A DNA stretch of 64,000 nt from Xestospongia muta (Eukaryota; Porifera; Demospongiae; Haplosclerida; Petrosiidae), in contig OY848929.1 of assembly GCA_963693285.1 (NCBI GenBank), positions 2,730,501-2,794,500 of the forward strand. The letters are read 5' to 3'. Position 1 is the stretch's first letter. Each line of letters begins with the position of its first letter. This document shows positions 40,470 through 50,901 of this stretch, piece after piece. Both the position numbers and the translations under genes were made by a program. The notes below the pieces were generated by a model, which was given only the letters and a program-made list of their open reading frames with translations, made no database searches and had not been told where the DNA came from.

Positions 40470-41176
40470 GTTATACAGGTTGCATGGAGCAAAATTATTT
40501 CATCCAAAATTAAAGTAAACACAATACTGTAATTGATTATTATTGTCCTATGGAATGACAAAATTTAATGTTTGAACCAGTAATGAATATTTTATTCTTA
40601 GACAAAATAAAGTAAGGCACAATAAACAGTTAATTCCATAGTACATTAATTAATAATTAAACAGTATATAGTATAATATAATATATTTAGTGTGTATAGT
40701 AATAGTTTCTCAAATACTGTTAAAAATCAAATGAACTTAATATAGTCAAAATGTGTGTATGTTAAAGTTAATATAGAAGTGATCAACTAGCAATTTTTTT
40801 CTTTCCTAGACTGTCAGTAGAAAATACCAACCTCTAGAATTCCTCAGCATAATGTTTGTGATTGTTATAATTTTCAATTAAGTTGTCGTCTTATTTTAAG
40901 TTGATAAATATACTACATGGAATGACAGATTCATCAACAAAGTCATGCACTGACACTGTTATTTGTGATGTCAGTGATATAATCATAAATTATATTAAAA
41001 ATATATATGTATGTATGTAAAAACATGAAAAAATCTATAGCCATGTCATAAGATCATTTATTTTTGAGTTTGTAATTGAAACTTTCTTCTCTAGTTAGCT
41101 CATCTATATATGAACGTTACTTTACACATTAGAGGCTGCACACATCATTTTTTTTCGTTAAGAGGTTTTTGCTATG

Positions 41177-41211
<35 letters not shown>

Positions 41212-42150
41212 TTGTGTTGCAATTTAATTTAATTATTTTATATTGATTTTTAATTACTAGTATGTTCTATTTGATCTTTGACTTTTTGTCACTGATAACC
41301 TGTATGTAAATTATTGCCCAATAAAAAACACAAAATTATTTTTGTCTAATTTTTTCCTAGCCACTTTTTGAGATCTCTAGATCTGTAGTTATAAGTACAA
41401 GATCTACAGGTTCAAAGTCCTTAGTTCTTTTACTGGCCTGACAAGGTCTGATATACAATATATATAGGATAAAGAGTCATGCATGTATTTCACAGCAAAT
41501 CTTAGCCTCTTAACAACACTGTGCCTGCCTTGCTGTTTATATAATTATATATAATATAATTATAAACAACGCTGTGCCTTCCTTGCTGTTTACATTTGCA
41601 GTGGTTATACCTTAATTAATTGGTCTTTGTGTAGATTCAAGTGGTGGTGGTGCCAAGCATTTTAAAAATTTAATTAAAATTACTTTAATAACAAGATGTA
41701 TCAAGTTACTTTAAGTTCAAACAAACCACTGACTTAGTAAGTCTTTAAAAAGCCTTTGACCAATGAACTATTTTCTTAACAATGAGACTTACTCTATTTC
41801 TAAAATATCTGTCAATTGAGTAACCTTAAATGAAGACAAATAGTACATACACACTTGGCAGTGATTGTTACATCATCAAAGTTGAGAGGACTATTTTTAG
41901 TCTCACATGATCGTCATAGTTTCATCACTTGTGAAAGGAAGAGGATTTAGATACAATTTACTATAATTCATTATATTGACTAAACTACACGTAACACTAG
42001 GATGATTTATAGCCATGTTGTCTAATCCCATTCAGTCTAACATAATGTACTATTCTCCCATTTCAGTTAAAATTGAAATGATCAAAATTTCAATGAGTTT
42101 TTAAATTAATACTAATACAATGAACCCAGTGGCTGTGTGCCCTAGACATT
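40470..42150 (+). repeat. Left copy of a segmental duplication (5' flank of gene C)
   Basis: About 40,484-41,600 resembles 45,370-47,030 in order and sequence (for example AATGTTTGAACCAGTAATG, and CTACAGGTTCAAAGTCCTTA followed by TCACAGCAAATCTTAGCCTC). Together with genes C and D this shows a duplication of a block of roughly 4 kb. It includes a (TG)n run at about 41,185-41,210. From about 41,600 to 42,150 I see nothing recognisable. Confidence 0.75.
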
Positions 42151-42154
42151 TAGG

Positions 42155-42451
42155 TTATGTATAGTCCCTTGCTTTGTATTTTTCTTTTATAGTTGAAAGT
42201 CTGTTCTCAAAATTTTGATACTTTCTCCTCCTTTTTGGAAGCCCTCCTGCAGCTAATTGTATCAAACTGACTTCCATTGCTGCTTGCACATATTCTGACT
42301 TGAAAAGGGTGACTGTTTCATAAATATTAGGATGAAATTTTCCAGCAAGCTTCTTTATTTTTGCTGTGCAATTCTTCAGCATAATTATCAGTGCAAAGAC
42401 CCTTTTGAGTATAAACAATGCACATGAGAATAGGGATCCAGAAACTGCCAC
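42155..42451 (-). other. Unidentified ORF, possible mobile-element remnant
   Basis: A 98-codon minus-strand frame whose last 65 residues look protein-like (KIKKLAGKFHPNIYETV, QLAAGGLPKRRRKYQ, basic and amphipathic). I cannot name the family. It adjoins a retrotransposon end and is absent from the paralogous block around 47 kb, so it probably belongs to inserted DNA. Confidence 0.35.
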
Positions 42452-42496
42452 CTAGTCATGTATTTTTGAAGTAACATAAACATTTCTCCCCTTTCA

Positions 42497-42931
42497 ACTC
42501 GTCGTTCCATCTCCAAATTATGTCTAGTCTATAAAATTTCCAATAATCTTATATATTTTCCTTCTGATTGCTTTGTTCCTAAACCTCTTCCTACACATCG
42601 TTCTCGTCACTATGATGGCCTCATGTACTCTGTTCCTTTTTCACGCACTTCTGCCTCTAAAAACTCATTTGTTCCTTCTGCCCTCTCACTCTGGAATCCA
42701 CTTCCCTACTGTGTAAAATCCTCTATTTCACTTACTGAGTTTAAACACAATGTAAAAAAACTTGTTTACTGAAATTTTAAGTATATATATCTACAGTTTC
42801 TCTCTCTCTCTATATATATATATTTACTTATTTATTTATAATAGTGTCAGATTGTTGTTTGTTTGTTTTTGCCCTTCAGACTAGCTCAACGCTATTGGGC
42901 ATCAGTTGTAAAAAAAAAAAAAAAAAAAAAA
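42497..42931 (+). mobile_element. 3' end of a non-LTR retrotransposon
   Basis: A 91-codon frame (42497..42772) matches the C-terminal end of CR1/L2-like reverse transcriptase polyproteins: TRRSISKLCLVYK, then RSRHYD, SRTSASKNSFVPSAL, LWNPLPYCV and a final FKHNVKKLVY. The 3' UTR follows, then a conserved-looking tail (CAACGCTATTGGGCATCAGT) and a 22-base poly(A) at 42,910-42,931. The element is severely 5' truncated, as is usual for such insertions, and sits only in the left copy of the segmental duplication. Confidence 0.8.
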
Positions 42932-43307
42932 GTACTGACTGAAAGTTATCTTTGTTGCCAAATACTGGAGAAATTTCTTTTTAATCCAGTCCAAGCTAAC
43001 CTCATAAAAGTGGGAGGAACAAAGGCAATACCTGTGACTTGGTGGATGAATAACTTAATCATCTCTAACCTAGGGTTTAGATCCTGATCATGCATTATTG
43101 TTAAATTAAACTACACATGATTGTTGTATCAATCTGCATGATAAAAGTTGGAGGGGCTTAGCCCTCCACATTGATGTAAATTGGGGGAGGCTGAAGCCCT
43201 TTTTCTACCCCTGTGGTTGGTAGACTAATCAAAAAATAACGAAAGTCTGTAAAGCCACATCAATGTACAGTCACACCCACTCTTTTAATTGAGATCTGAG
43301 CAAGGCG

Positions 43308-43347
43308 TAGCCAGCCCCTCCCTTAAATAAACAGGAGGAGCTGGCTA
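43308..43347. promoter_or_regulatory. Inverted-repeat element upstream of RING-macro gene C
   Basis: Arms TAGCCAGCCCCTCC and GGAGGAGCTGGCTA (one mismatch in 14) surround CTTAAATAAACA. It lies 72 bp before the ATG and is preserved at the same place in gene D. It could be a dimeric factor site or a 5' UTR hairpin. Confidence 0.6.
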
Positions 43348-43419
43348 TGCGGATTAGCACTCTTAGAACTGTAGTTATAAAACTATTTCGATTCAATAAA
43401 CGACATCCTGTCTTGTAGA

Positions 43420-44589
43420 ATGGCATCTGCTCCTTTCAGTTCTTTGCCTCGTAATTTTGTTGATCCTCCTCCTTCTCATTTTGAATGTCCTATATGCCTT
43501 CATACTCTAACTGAACCACATATTCTCTCATGTTGTGGAGTCAAGATCTGTTACTCTTGTCTTACCAAGATTCAAGATACACCAAAAGCATGTCCACTGT
43601 GTCGTGACATTGAGTTTACAACCATGTTGGAGAAACAACTTCATAGAGAGATTTTAAGTTTGAAGGTTTATTGTCCAAATGCAGCATTTGGTTGTAAATG
43701 GGTGAGCGAGGTACGTGATTTAGAACAGCATAACAGTATCTGTGAGTATGCATCTTTACTTTGTCAATATGGGTGTGGTAAATCATATCCTCATCACTTA
43801 CTGTCTGAACACGAGGAAACATGTGAAAATCGTCCTATAGGGACAATAATTAAGGAGCTCCAGGAAGAAATAAGCCTTCTCAAAACAAAAATAACCACTC
43901 AACAAGAAGAAATTAATGGATTAAGAGAGAAAGTACAAGTTCTAGAAAATGTTTGCTTTCAGAGTCAAAGTTCTGATAGTACATTCAATGATCCTCCAGT
44001 GATGATACTTCCTGGTAATCGTACAATAATTATCAAAAAAGGTGACATTTCTGAAGAGGATGTGGATATCATAGTTGTTGGTACTAATAGTAAACTTCAA
44101 CATGGTGGAGGCATTGCTGCTGTGCTAGATGAGGCTAGTGACTACAAGTTACAGAAATTCTCAGATGAATATGTCAGAAAACATGGTTTTGTTCCTATTG
44201 GTCATACAGCTGTCACAAAGGCTGGTGGACGTTTGAAGTGTAAGAATATAGTTCAAGCCATTGGTCCAATTGGTAGTGCAAGGAGTGTTCCAAGTGATAA
44301 AATGTGTTTAGAAATGATTTTCCAAGCAGTTTCACATAGCTTAGCAGAAGCTGAAAAGCTGAAGGCAACATCAATTGCTTTTCCTAACTTTAGTAATAAA
44401 ATTTTCATGATGAAAACTACAGTAGCTGCTGATGTAATGCTGGAAGCTATATTGAGCTACAAATTTACCACATCCAGGCTTAAACGCATTTGTATTGTTT
44501 TACATGAAGAACGAGACTATGTCATATTTGCAGACAAAGTCAGGTGTAAGAAAACACTGAATAAAGAATTTATGCTGAAAACATTGTAA
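43420..44589 (+). CDS. RING-TRAFzf-coiled coil-macro protein C
   Basis: Single exon, 389 residues. RING variant at residues 23-61 (ECPICLHTL, LSCCGVKICYSC, CPLC), TRAF-type fingers ~80-140 (YCPNAAFGCKW, CQYGCGKSY), a coiled coil ~140-178, and a macrodomain ~201-370. It lacks the KH-like insert of A and B. The macrodomain keeps GDISEEDVDIIVVGTN, QHGGGIAAVLDEAS, GHTAVTKAGG, IVQAIGP and SIAFPNFS, so the Gly-rich phosphate-binding loop looks intact, while the usual V-N-A-A-N reads V-V-G-T-N. It has no introns, unlike A and B, so either the RING intron was lost or the copy arose through RNA. The start at 43,420 is supported because the upstream frame is open only in gene D. Confidence 0.88.
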   Translation: MASAPFSSLPRNFVDPPPSHFECPICLHTLTEPHILSCCGVKICYSCLTKIQDTPKACPLCRDIEFTTMLEKQLHREILSLKVYCPNAAFGCKWVSEVRDLEQHNSICEYASLLCQYGCGKSYPHHLLSEHEETCENRPIGTIIKELQEEISLLKTKITTQQEEINGLREKVQVLENVCFQSQSSDSTFNDPPVMILPGNRTIIIKKGDISEEDVDIIVVGTNSKLQHGGGIAAVLDEASDYKLQKFSDEYVRKHGFVPIGHTAVTKAGGRLKCKNIVQAIGPIGSARSVPSDKMCLEMIFQAVSHSLAEAEKLKATSIAFPNFSNKIFMMKTTVAADVMLEAILSYKFTTSRLKRICIVLHEERDYVIFADKVRCKKTLNKEFMLKTL

Positions 44590-44754
44590 ATAATAGATGT
44601 TTTAATGTAATAATATAATTTTGGCTGTTTAGATCACAATTATCTACCAAACATTTATATCTACAACTAGAAACTTTTCATATAATGTGATATATGATAT
44701 CTACAGGCTTTCACTCATTTGAAACTGGCTATCATTCTATGCATGTTCCTTTAG
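44590..44754. other. 3' flank of RING-macro gene C
   Basis: Short AT-rich flank. AGAAACTTTTCATATAATG at about 44,670 recurs near 55,138 after the RING-macro fragment there, evidence that the two loci are copies of the same block. Confidence 0.5.
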
Positions 44755-45105
44755 TTGGTTAGACTAATTTGTATGTTGTTTTCATATCTTGTGCAATTGC
44801 AACCAGATATCTTGCTCCAAACAATAAAAATACTCCTCCAATGAATACTGTTGTATGATCAAAACCCATAATACTACCTCATAATCCTGATAAGGTAGCA
44901 GAAATTGCTCTACTTAGTAATACTCCACTTGCATAGAGAACCCATATGGCAAACAATATAATATATATATAGATATTTTGTCCACTAAGTGGTTTTAGCA
45001 AATCTAGTAATTATTAAGTAAGTATACCCGCCACCAAACACCCATTCCATGATGAAACTTATTCAACTTATTTTCTTCAATTGCAATTCAGGCCATTAGC
45101 AGTAA
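44755..45105 (-). pseudogene. Broken copy of the YeeE/YedE-type transporter gene
   Basis: Minus-strand homology to exons at 56750..56901 and 56965..57198 of the intact transporter is clear (shared plus-strand ATACTCCTCCAATGAAT and CCTGATAAGGTAGCAGAAAT). The exon 6 part soon becomes unalignable, and no other exons are present. Small indels break the frame. It lies directly after RING-macro gene C, as the intact transporter follows a RING-macro fragment at 55 kb. Confidence 0.8.
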
Positions 45106-45364
45106 GCTATTGAATGCATTCTTGTGTAAATAAATAAATTAATTAATACATGCACAGTAAAAACTAATTGGTTGATGTTAACTAGAACAAGTTGCATATG
45201 CAAAAGTAAACATAATAACATTTTGATCACTAATGTACTATGAAATTGATGGTTATGTAGTTTAAATAAACAGTAGTACATTAGTAATGAAAACAGTATT
45301 ATGCTTACGTTTTGAAAAAATTAAGTTTGCAATTGCAGCCTGTATTAAATCAACAAAACAATTT

Positions 45365-47030
45365 TTTCAGTGTGGAGATTGAATAGAGCAAAATTATTTC
45401 ATTCAAAAGAAAAGTAAACACACTATTGTAATTGATTATTATTTTGTCCTATGGAATTGACTGTTTATCAAAATTTAATGTTTGAACCAGTAATGAATAT
45501 TTTATTCTTAGACAAAGTAAGATGGTATAAACAGTTAATTCCATAGTACATTAATTAGTAATCAAACAGTATATATATATATATATATACCCTCTTTACT
45601 GCCAAATTACATGAACTAATTTTGGTATTTGGAACCAGGCCTGTATAACCATATATATTGACTAAATCAACAAATCAGTTTTTACAGTGAATTCTAGATT
45701 GTAAATGAATCTATTATAGAGTTAAAATTTGCTTTCAAAAAGCAACTGTTTAAGAAAACAGCCATGCAATTCAAATAAATGTACTGTGTATAGGAATATT
45801 CCCATACTGGACATTTATTTGCATGAATTGACTGTTTTCTTAAACAGTTGATTATGTTCTTAGATTGAAAGCAATTGTTTACTTGAGATAAATCAACTTC
45901 ATTTCTACACTTTACATTTATTTGTTTTCTTAAACAGTAGCTCCTATACATACACACATTTATTTGAATTGACTGTTTTCTTAAACAGTTTTTTTAAAAA
46001 GCAAACTTTTTTTGCTTCATAACTAATTTAAATATATCATGTCAACTGTAAGTAAACTCAAATGCAATCACCTACTAAACGAGTTCTGACCAAAAAATTA
46101 AAAGATCACTGCCAATACTGAGACACATGATATATGTTTTGTCAACATAGTATTATTATTAATAGTTTCTCAAGCACTGTTAAAAATCAAATGAACTTAG
46201 GTAGTCAAAGTATGTGTATGTTAAAGTTAATATATATAGAAGTGATCAACCATAGGAATTTTTTTCTTACCTAGATTGTCAGTAGAAATACAAAACCTCT
46301 TGAATTCCTCAGCATAATGTTTGTGTGATTATTAAATTTTCAATTAAATTGTTTAATTATTTTAAGTTAATGATATACTACATGAAATGACAGATTCATC
46401 AACATTGTCACTGACACTTTTATTTGTGATGTCAATTATATAGAGAATCATAAATTATATTAAAAATATATATATGTATGTATGTAAATATGTAAAAAAA
46501 ACTATAGTCATGCACATCACATGATTAAGATAATTTATTTTGAATTTATAATTGAAACTTTCTTCTGCAGTTAGGTCATGATCATCTATATATACGAAAG
46601 TTACTCTGTATATTACAGACTAGTATTGCACACATCATTTCTTCTGCATGGTAAGAAATTTTCTCTATGTGTATGTGTTTGCAATTTAATTGCTCTAACA
46701 TTGATTTTTAATTATTAGTATGCTCTATTGTTCTTCGTTTTTTTGTCACTGACAACCTATATATAAATTATTACTCAATAAAAAGCACAAAATTACTTTT
46801 GTCTAATATATTGCTAGCCACTAGTACTACTATTTGAAATCTCTAGATCTGTAGTTATAAGTACAAGATCTACAGGTTCAAAGTCCTTAGTTCTTTTACT
46901 GGCCTGACAAGGTCTGAGTATATACAATATAATTAGGATAAAGAGTCATGCATGTATTTCACAGCAAATCTTAGCCTCTTAACGAGACTGTGCCTGCCTT
47001 GCTGTTTATATAATTATATATAACATAATT
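45365..47030 (+). repeat. Right copy of the segmental duplication (5' flank of gene D)
   Basis: Diverged copy of 40,484-41,600, interrupted by a MITE-like element at 45,724-46,015. No protein-coding gene seen. Confidence 0.75.
45724..46015. mobile_element. MITE-like element with long terminal inverted repeats
   Basis: The left end contains AACTGTTTAAGAAAACAG and CAATTCAAATAAATG in order; the right end holds their reverse complements in mirror order (CATTTATTTGAATTG absent one base, then CTGTTTTCTTAAACAGTT). The outer parts TTTGCTTTCAAAAAGC and its counterpart also pair, so the inverted repeats are about 55 bp. Inside, the CTGTTTTCTTAAACAG core occurs twice more. About 290 bp long, no coding capacity. 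It is absent from the paralogous block near 40.6 kb, which supports insertion. Confidence 0.7.
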
Positions 47031-47036
47031 ATATAT

Positions 47037-47575
47037 GTAAACAAAACCAAGCTATATATACAATATGTTTATTGATTTTTAGTATTGGTGATCCAAACAA
47101 ATATAAAGTCTGAAATGTCCTTTCACATCTATTACGCCTTTGCCTAAGACTTTTCAACAATATTATTATTGGAACGTGGCTATTGTATACACATAGGCGT
47201 GGCTACTATGGCTACCATCGACGTGCTGTCATGGTTTATTTTAACAGTGGGACGCTCTATCTCACTAGCTTACTGGAGGGTGAATAATAATCTAGGATTT
47301 TGTGTGTGTCTGCCGTGTCTGCTGATGAGATCTCCGGTTAGAAGATCGAAACAACCTTGCTCACTTCAATCAATTGTGATCTGTCAAGGACTCTATTCCA
47401 GCTAACTCATTGGCTGTTGCTATGGACTCCTTAGATGTATTTGATTGGTTGTTATACTGTATATATAGCTTGGTTTTGTTTATTGATTTTTAGTATTGGT
47501 TGTCCAGACAAATGTAAAGTCTGAAATGTCCTTTCACATCTATTACCCCTTTGCCTAAGACTTTTCAACAGTGTA
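47037..47575. repeat. Composite of inverted and direct repeats
   Basis: AAACAAAACCAAGCTATATA at about 47,039 is the reverse complement of TATATAGCTTGGTTTTGTTT at about 47,461. In addition, a ~100-bp direct repeat (TATTGATTTTTAGTATTGG to GCCTAAGACTTTTCAACA) follows each of them. It looks like a small element plus target duplication or two nested insertions. The ~80-codon frame in between has no recognisable protein. Confidence 0.55.
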
Positions 47576-47581
47576 TATATA

Positions 47582-47819
47582 TGTGACCTGATTTGTGAAA
47601 AGGGATCACTTTTGTCAAAATATTTGTGACCTGATTTGTTAACCGTTAAAACATATCAAAAAAACAGTTTTGCACACATATAATTATAATAGTTATGGAT
47701 GTATAGCAACTGTATGTATACAAAACTGAGATGCTTGAAATGTTTTAACAGTGGTTTGTTCACAAAACAGATCACAAATATTTTGAAAGAAGTGGTCCCT
47801 TTTTACAAATCAAGTCACA
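47582..47819. mobile_element. Second MITE-like element with ~60-bp inverted repeats
   Basis: The left end TGTGACCTGATTTGTGAAAA is the inverted complement, with a few changes, of the right end reaching CAAGTCACA. Pairing continues inward through AAGGGATCACTT and CAAAATATTTGTGA for about 60 bp. It is 238 bp long with no coding capacity, and followed by a (CA)n run. It probably moves with help from an autonomous element elsewhere. Confidence 0.7.
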
Positions 47820-48078
47820 CACACACACACACACACATATATATGCAGTAGATACACCTAGCTTAATAGATTGATTTGTTGTGTCAATCTGCATGATAAA
47901 AGTTAGGGAGGGCTTAGCTCCAACAGTGATTCAAATTGGGGGAGGCTGAGACACCTTAGTCCCTTTTCTCATCACCGTGCTTGGTAGACTAATCAAAAAT
48001 AGCAAAAGTCTATAAGGCCAATAGGTACACCTCAATCACAGTCACGCCCACTCTTTTAATTGAAATCCGAGCAAGGCG

Positions 48079-48118
48079 TAGCCAGCACCTCCCTTAAATA
48101 AACAGGAGGAGCTGGCTA
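48079..48118. promoter_or_regulatory. Inverted-repeat element upstream of RING-macro gene D
   Basis: Same 40-bp element as before gene C: arms TAGCCAGCACCTCC and GGAGGAGCTGGCTA around CTTAAATAAACA, again ending 71 bp before the ATG. Confidence 0.6.
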
Positions 48119-48189
48119 TGCGGATTAGCACTCTTAGAACTGTAGTTATAAAACTATTTGACTCAATAAACGACATCCTGTTTTGGAGA

Positions 48190-49368
48190 ATGGCATCTGC
48201 TCCTTTCAGTCCTTTGCCTCGTAATTTTGTTGATCCTCCTCCTTCTCATTTTGAATGTCCTATATGCCTTCATACTCTAACTGAACCACATATTCTCTCA
48301 TGTTGTGGAGTCAAGATCTGTTACTTTTGTCTTACCAAGATTCAAGATACACCAAAAGCATGTCCACTGTGTCGTGACATTGAGTTTACAACCATGTTGG
48401 AGAAACAACTTCATAGAGAGATTTTAAGTTTGAAAGTTTATTGTCCAAATGCAGCATTTGGTTGTAAATGGGTGAGTGAGGTACGTGATTTAGAACAGCA
48501 TAACAGTATCTGTGAGTATGCATCTTCACTTTGTCAATATGGGTGTGGTAAATCATATCCTCATCACTTACTGTCTGAACACGAGGAAACATGTGAAAAT
48601 TGTACTATAGGGACAATAATTAAGGAGCTCAAGGAAGAAATAAGCCTTCTCAAAACAAAAATAACCACTCAGCAAGAAGAAATTAATGGATTAAGAGAGA
48701 AAGTACAAGTTCTAGAAAATGTTTGCTTTCGGAGTCAAAGTTCTGATAGTACATTCAATGACCCTCCAGTGATGATACTTCCTGGTAATCGTACAATAAC
48801 TATCAAAAAAGGTGACATTTCTGAAGAGGATGTGGATGTCATAGTTGTTGGTACTAATAGTAAACTTCAACATGGTGGAGGTATTGCTGCTGTGCTAGAT
48901 GAAGCTAGTGACTACAAATTACAGAAATTCTCAGATGAATATGTCAGAAAACATGGTTTTGTTCCTATTGGTCATACAGCTGTCACAAAGGCTGGTGGAC
49001 GTTTGAAGTGTAAGAATATAGCCATTGGTCCAATTGGTAGTGTAAACAGTATTCCAAGTGATAAGATGTGCTTAGAAATGATATTCCAAGCAGTTTCACA
49101 TAGCTTAGCAGAAGCTGAAAAGCTGAAGGCAACATCAATTGCTTTTCCTAACTTTAGTACAACCATTTTTATAATGAAAACTACAATAGCTGCTGATGTA
49201 ATGCTGGAAGCTATATTGAGCTACAAATTTACTACATCCAGGCTTAAACGCATTTGTATTGTTTTACATGAAGAACAAGACTATGTCATATTTGAAGATA
49301 AAATTAGGTGTAAGAAAACCTTTGCTCATCTTTCAGTGGATAAAGAATCTATGCTAAAATCATTGTAA
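48190..49368 (+). CDS. RING-TRAFzf-coiled coil-macro protein D
   Basis: Single exon, 392 residues, nearly identical to C through the RING (~23-61), TRAF-type fingers and coiled coil. The macrodomain differs by a two-residue deletion (KNIAIGPIG versus KNIVQAIGPIG) right at the strand before the phosphate-binding loop, by several substitutions after it, and by a short C-terminal insertion (TFAHLSVDK). The Gly-rich QHGGGIAAVL loop is kept. I start it at the ATG equivalent to gene C; a longer in-frame start at 48,118 exists only because of a one-base difference from C in the leader. C and D are recent duplicates. Confidence 0.87.
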   Translation: MASAPFSPLPRNFVDPPPSHFECPICLHTLTEPHILSCCGVKICYFCLTKIQDTPKACPLCRDIEFTTMLEKQLHREILSLKVYCPNAAFGCKWVSEVRDLEQHNSICEYASSLCQYGCGKSYPHHLLSEHEETCENCTIGTIIKELKEEISLLKTKITTQQEEINGLREKVQVLENVCFRSQSSDSTFNDPPVMILPGNRTITIKKGDISEEDVDVIVVGTNSKLQHGGGIAAVLDEASDYKLQKFSDEYVRKHGFVPIGHTAVTKAGGRLKCKNIAIGPIGSVNSIPSDKMCLEMIFQAVSHSLAEAEKLKATSIAFPNFSTTIFIMKTTIAADVMLEAILSYKFTTSRLKRICIVLHEEQDYVIFEDKIRCKKTFAHLSVDKESMLKSL

Positions 49369-49539
49369 ATAACAGAATCTTCTTAATCTTGGCTGGTATA
49401 TAGTTTATATATATAAATATTGTGCATACTATTTTTAATCTTGGCTGGTTTAGGCCTGTCAGGATTACTCTGAGAAAATTTATGTGTTTATTTTATTAAA
49501 GTATTATAAATTTGTCGTGGATTGTCTCAAGCAAACTTA
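49369..49539. other. 3' flank of gene D
   Basis: AT-rich, with a short repeat of TCTTAATCTTGGCTGG / TTTTTAATCTTGGCTGG. No gene. Confidence 0.5.
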
Positions 49540-50443
49540 CTATCACTGTGTAAATGGCTAAGAATAGTCTGTTATCTGACACCTATTATAACAGTAATAT
49601 CAGACTGTTATAAGCTCTCTTATACAAACAGTCCATATAAGGATGGTATAGTGTGGGTGCTTACACCTCATTCTGTTATAATCTTGCTTATAACAGACTT
49701 ATTTTAAACAATTTGATATAAGAATATGCTTATTGCCATAACTATTAATAATAATCATTATTGTGAATAATACATTTAATTAAGTGCACTGTATAATATA
49801 AGATTTTACAAAAGACACAGGTAATATCAAACAAGTGCACTTTTTAATAATGGAACACAAACAATCACTTTGTCAATTCTATAATCAAGTTTTACATTAG
49901 TCTCGGCAACTGCACAATGTCCCACTATTCTAGCAACAGGAATAAAATTGACATAGCTATCTCTCACAAATGTTGTTGAAAAAGAAATGTTGTTAGAATG
50001 AATCTCAATATGGGTGATCTTCCAACCATTGGACATATAGCTAATACATTAGTATTTGTAGTTTTACAAAATTTGACCTGGATTTTAGTTTTAACTCATG
50101 ATGAAAGAAATAAGTTACAAATCAAGCTCGGATGTGTGCCTGTCTGCTTGCATCAATACCCATGACATTATTAAACCAGTGTGCAACAACAGCAGTTGAT
50201 TTTGGACAACGTGATTTACTGCTGAGAAAAAGATGATCATTAACGGATATTTACTTGCAGAAGTGATTCAACAATATCGTATTCTGTTGCAGGATATAAA
50301 CAATTATACATTTCCTGTAGATTCATCAGTTCGACATCATTAAAACTTTCTCGATTATTGGATTAATAAGCTTGTGGTAGCTTCTCTCTGTGCAGTCAAT
50401 CATTGAGACTGGACAGGTGTGATACCAGTTTCATTATCATGTT
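49540..50443. repeat. 0.9-kb direct repeat, left copy
   Basis: About 95% identical by eye to 51,735-52,637. It starts with a TATAAC-rich stretch (TGTTATAA, GACTGTTATAAG, CTTATAACAGAC). On the minus strand it holds a frame with TTFVRDSYVNFIPVARIVGH; the right copy has a one-base insertion just upstream of it and a six-base in-frame insertion within it. It may be a transposable-element piece. No family recognised. Confidence 0.7.
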
Positions 50444-50901
50444 ATTGTGCAATACTCTTGTTAGGAAATGCCTCAGTTAATTTAAAAACTACCTATTCTT
50501 GAAGTATTGAAATGAAAGCCAAACTAGAAAGTCAGACAAAAGTAAACGATGTGTCAATTTCAAGTATCACTAGACTGGGGAAAAAGCAGATGGTTTTGAC
50601 AACAAGTTTGATCTGTCAGAGGGTAGAAGCTCTCAAGAGAGTGTCAATACATGTACCTCTACCTATAATCAAGGTGTATGTATACTCATGTACCTTGGAG
50701 ATATTGATAGTCTCATAAGGTATAACTGCTCCTGGTAGGCACGCCTTTGTGTATGAAGGAATGTGTATTTGATACTTTCTAGATGTATTTTTGATAGTCA
50801 AATACAAAAATTATGCCTGTATATGACCCAAAGCAATCTTAATGACCATCTGGTAGTTTTTGTATGTCAGACATGTACAGTAATACTTAAACAACCTTCT
50901 G
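50444..50901. other. Unexplained accessory DNA
   Basis: Between the direct repeat and a minus-strand exon-like segment. Short frames exist on both strands, none recognised. Confidence 0.4.

Noticed and set aside
44755..45105. A second working transporter gene
   Set aside because: Only parts of two exons remain, the frame is broken, and the other six exons are absent.
45700..46020. CRISPR-like array from repeated CTGTTTTCTTAAACAG
   Set aside because: The copies are palindromic, unevenly spaced and arranged as terminal inverted repeats of a eukaryotic element.
47169..47405. 79-codon plus-strand frame
   Set aside because: It lies inside a composite repeat and shows no recognisable protein features.
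48118..48189. Longer N-terminus for RING-macro gene D
   Set aside because: The in-frame extension is not open in gene C because of a one-base indel and stop, and the region is the conserved leader with the inverted repeat.
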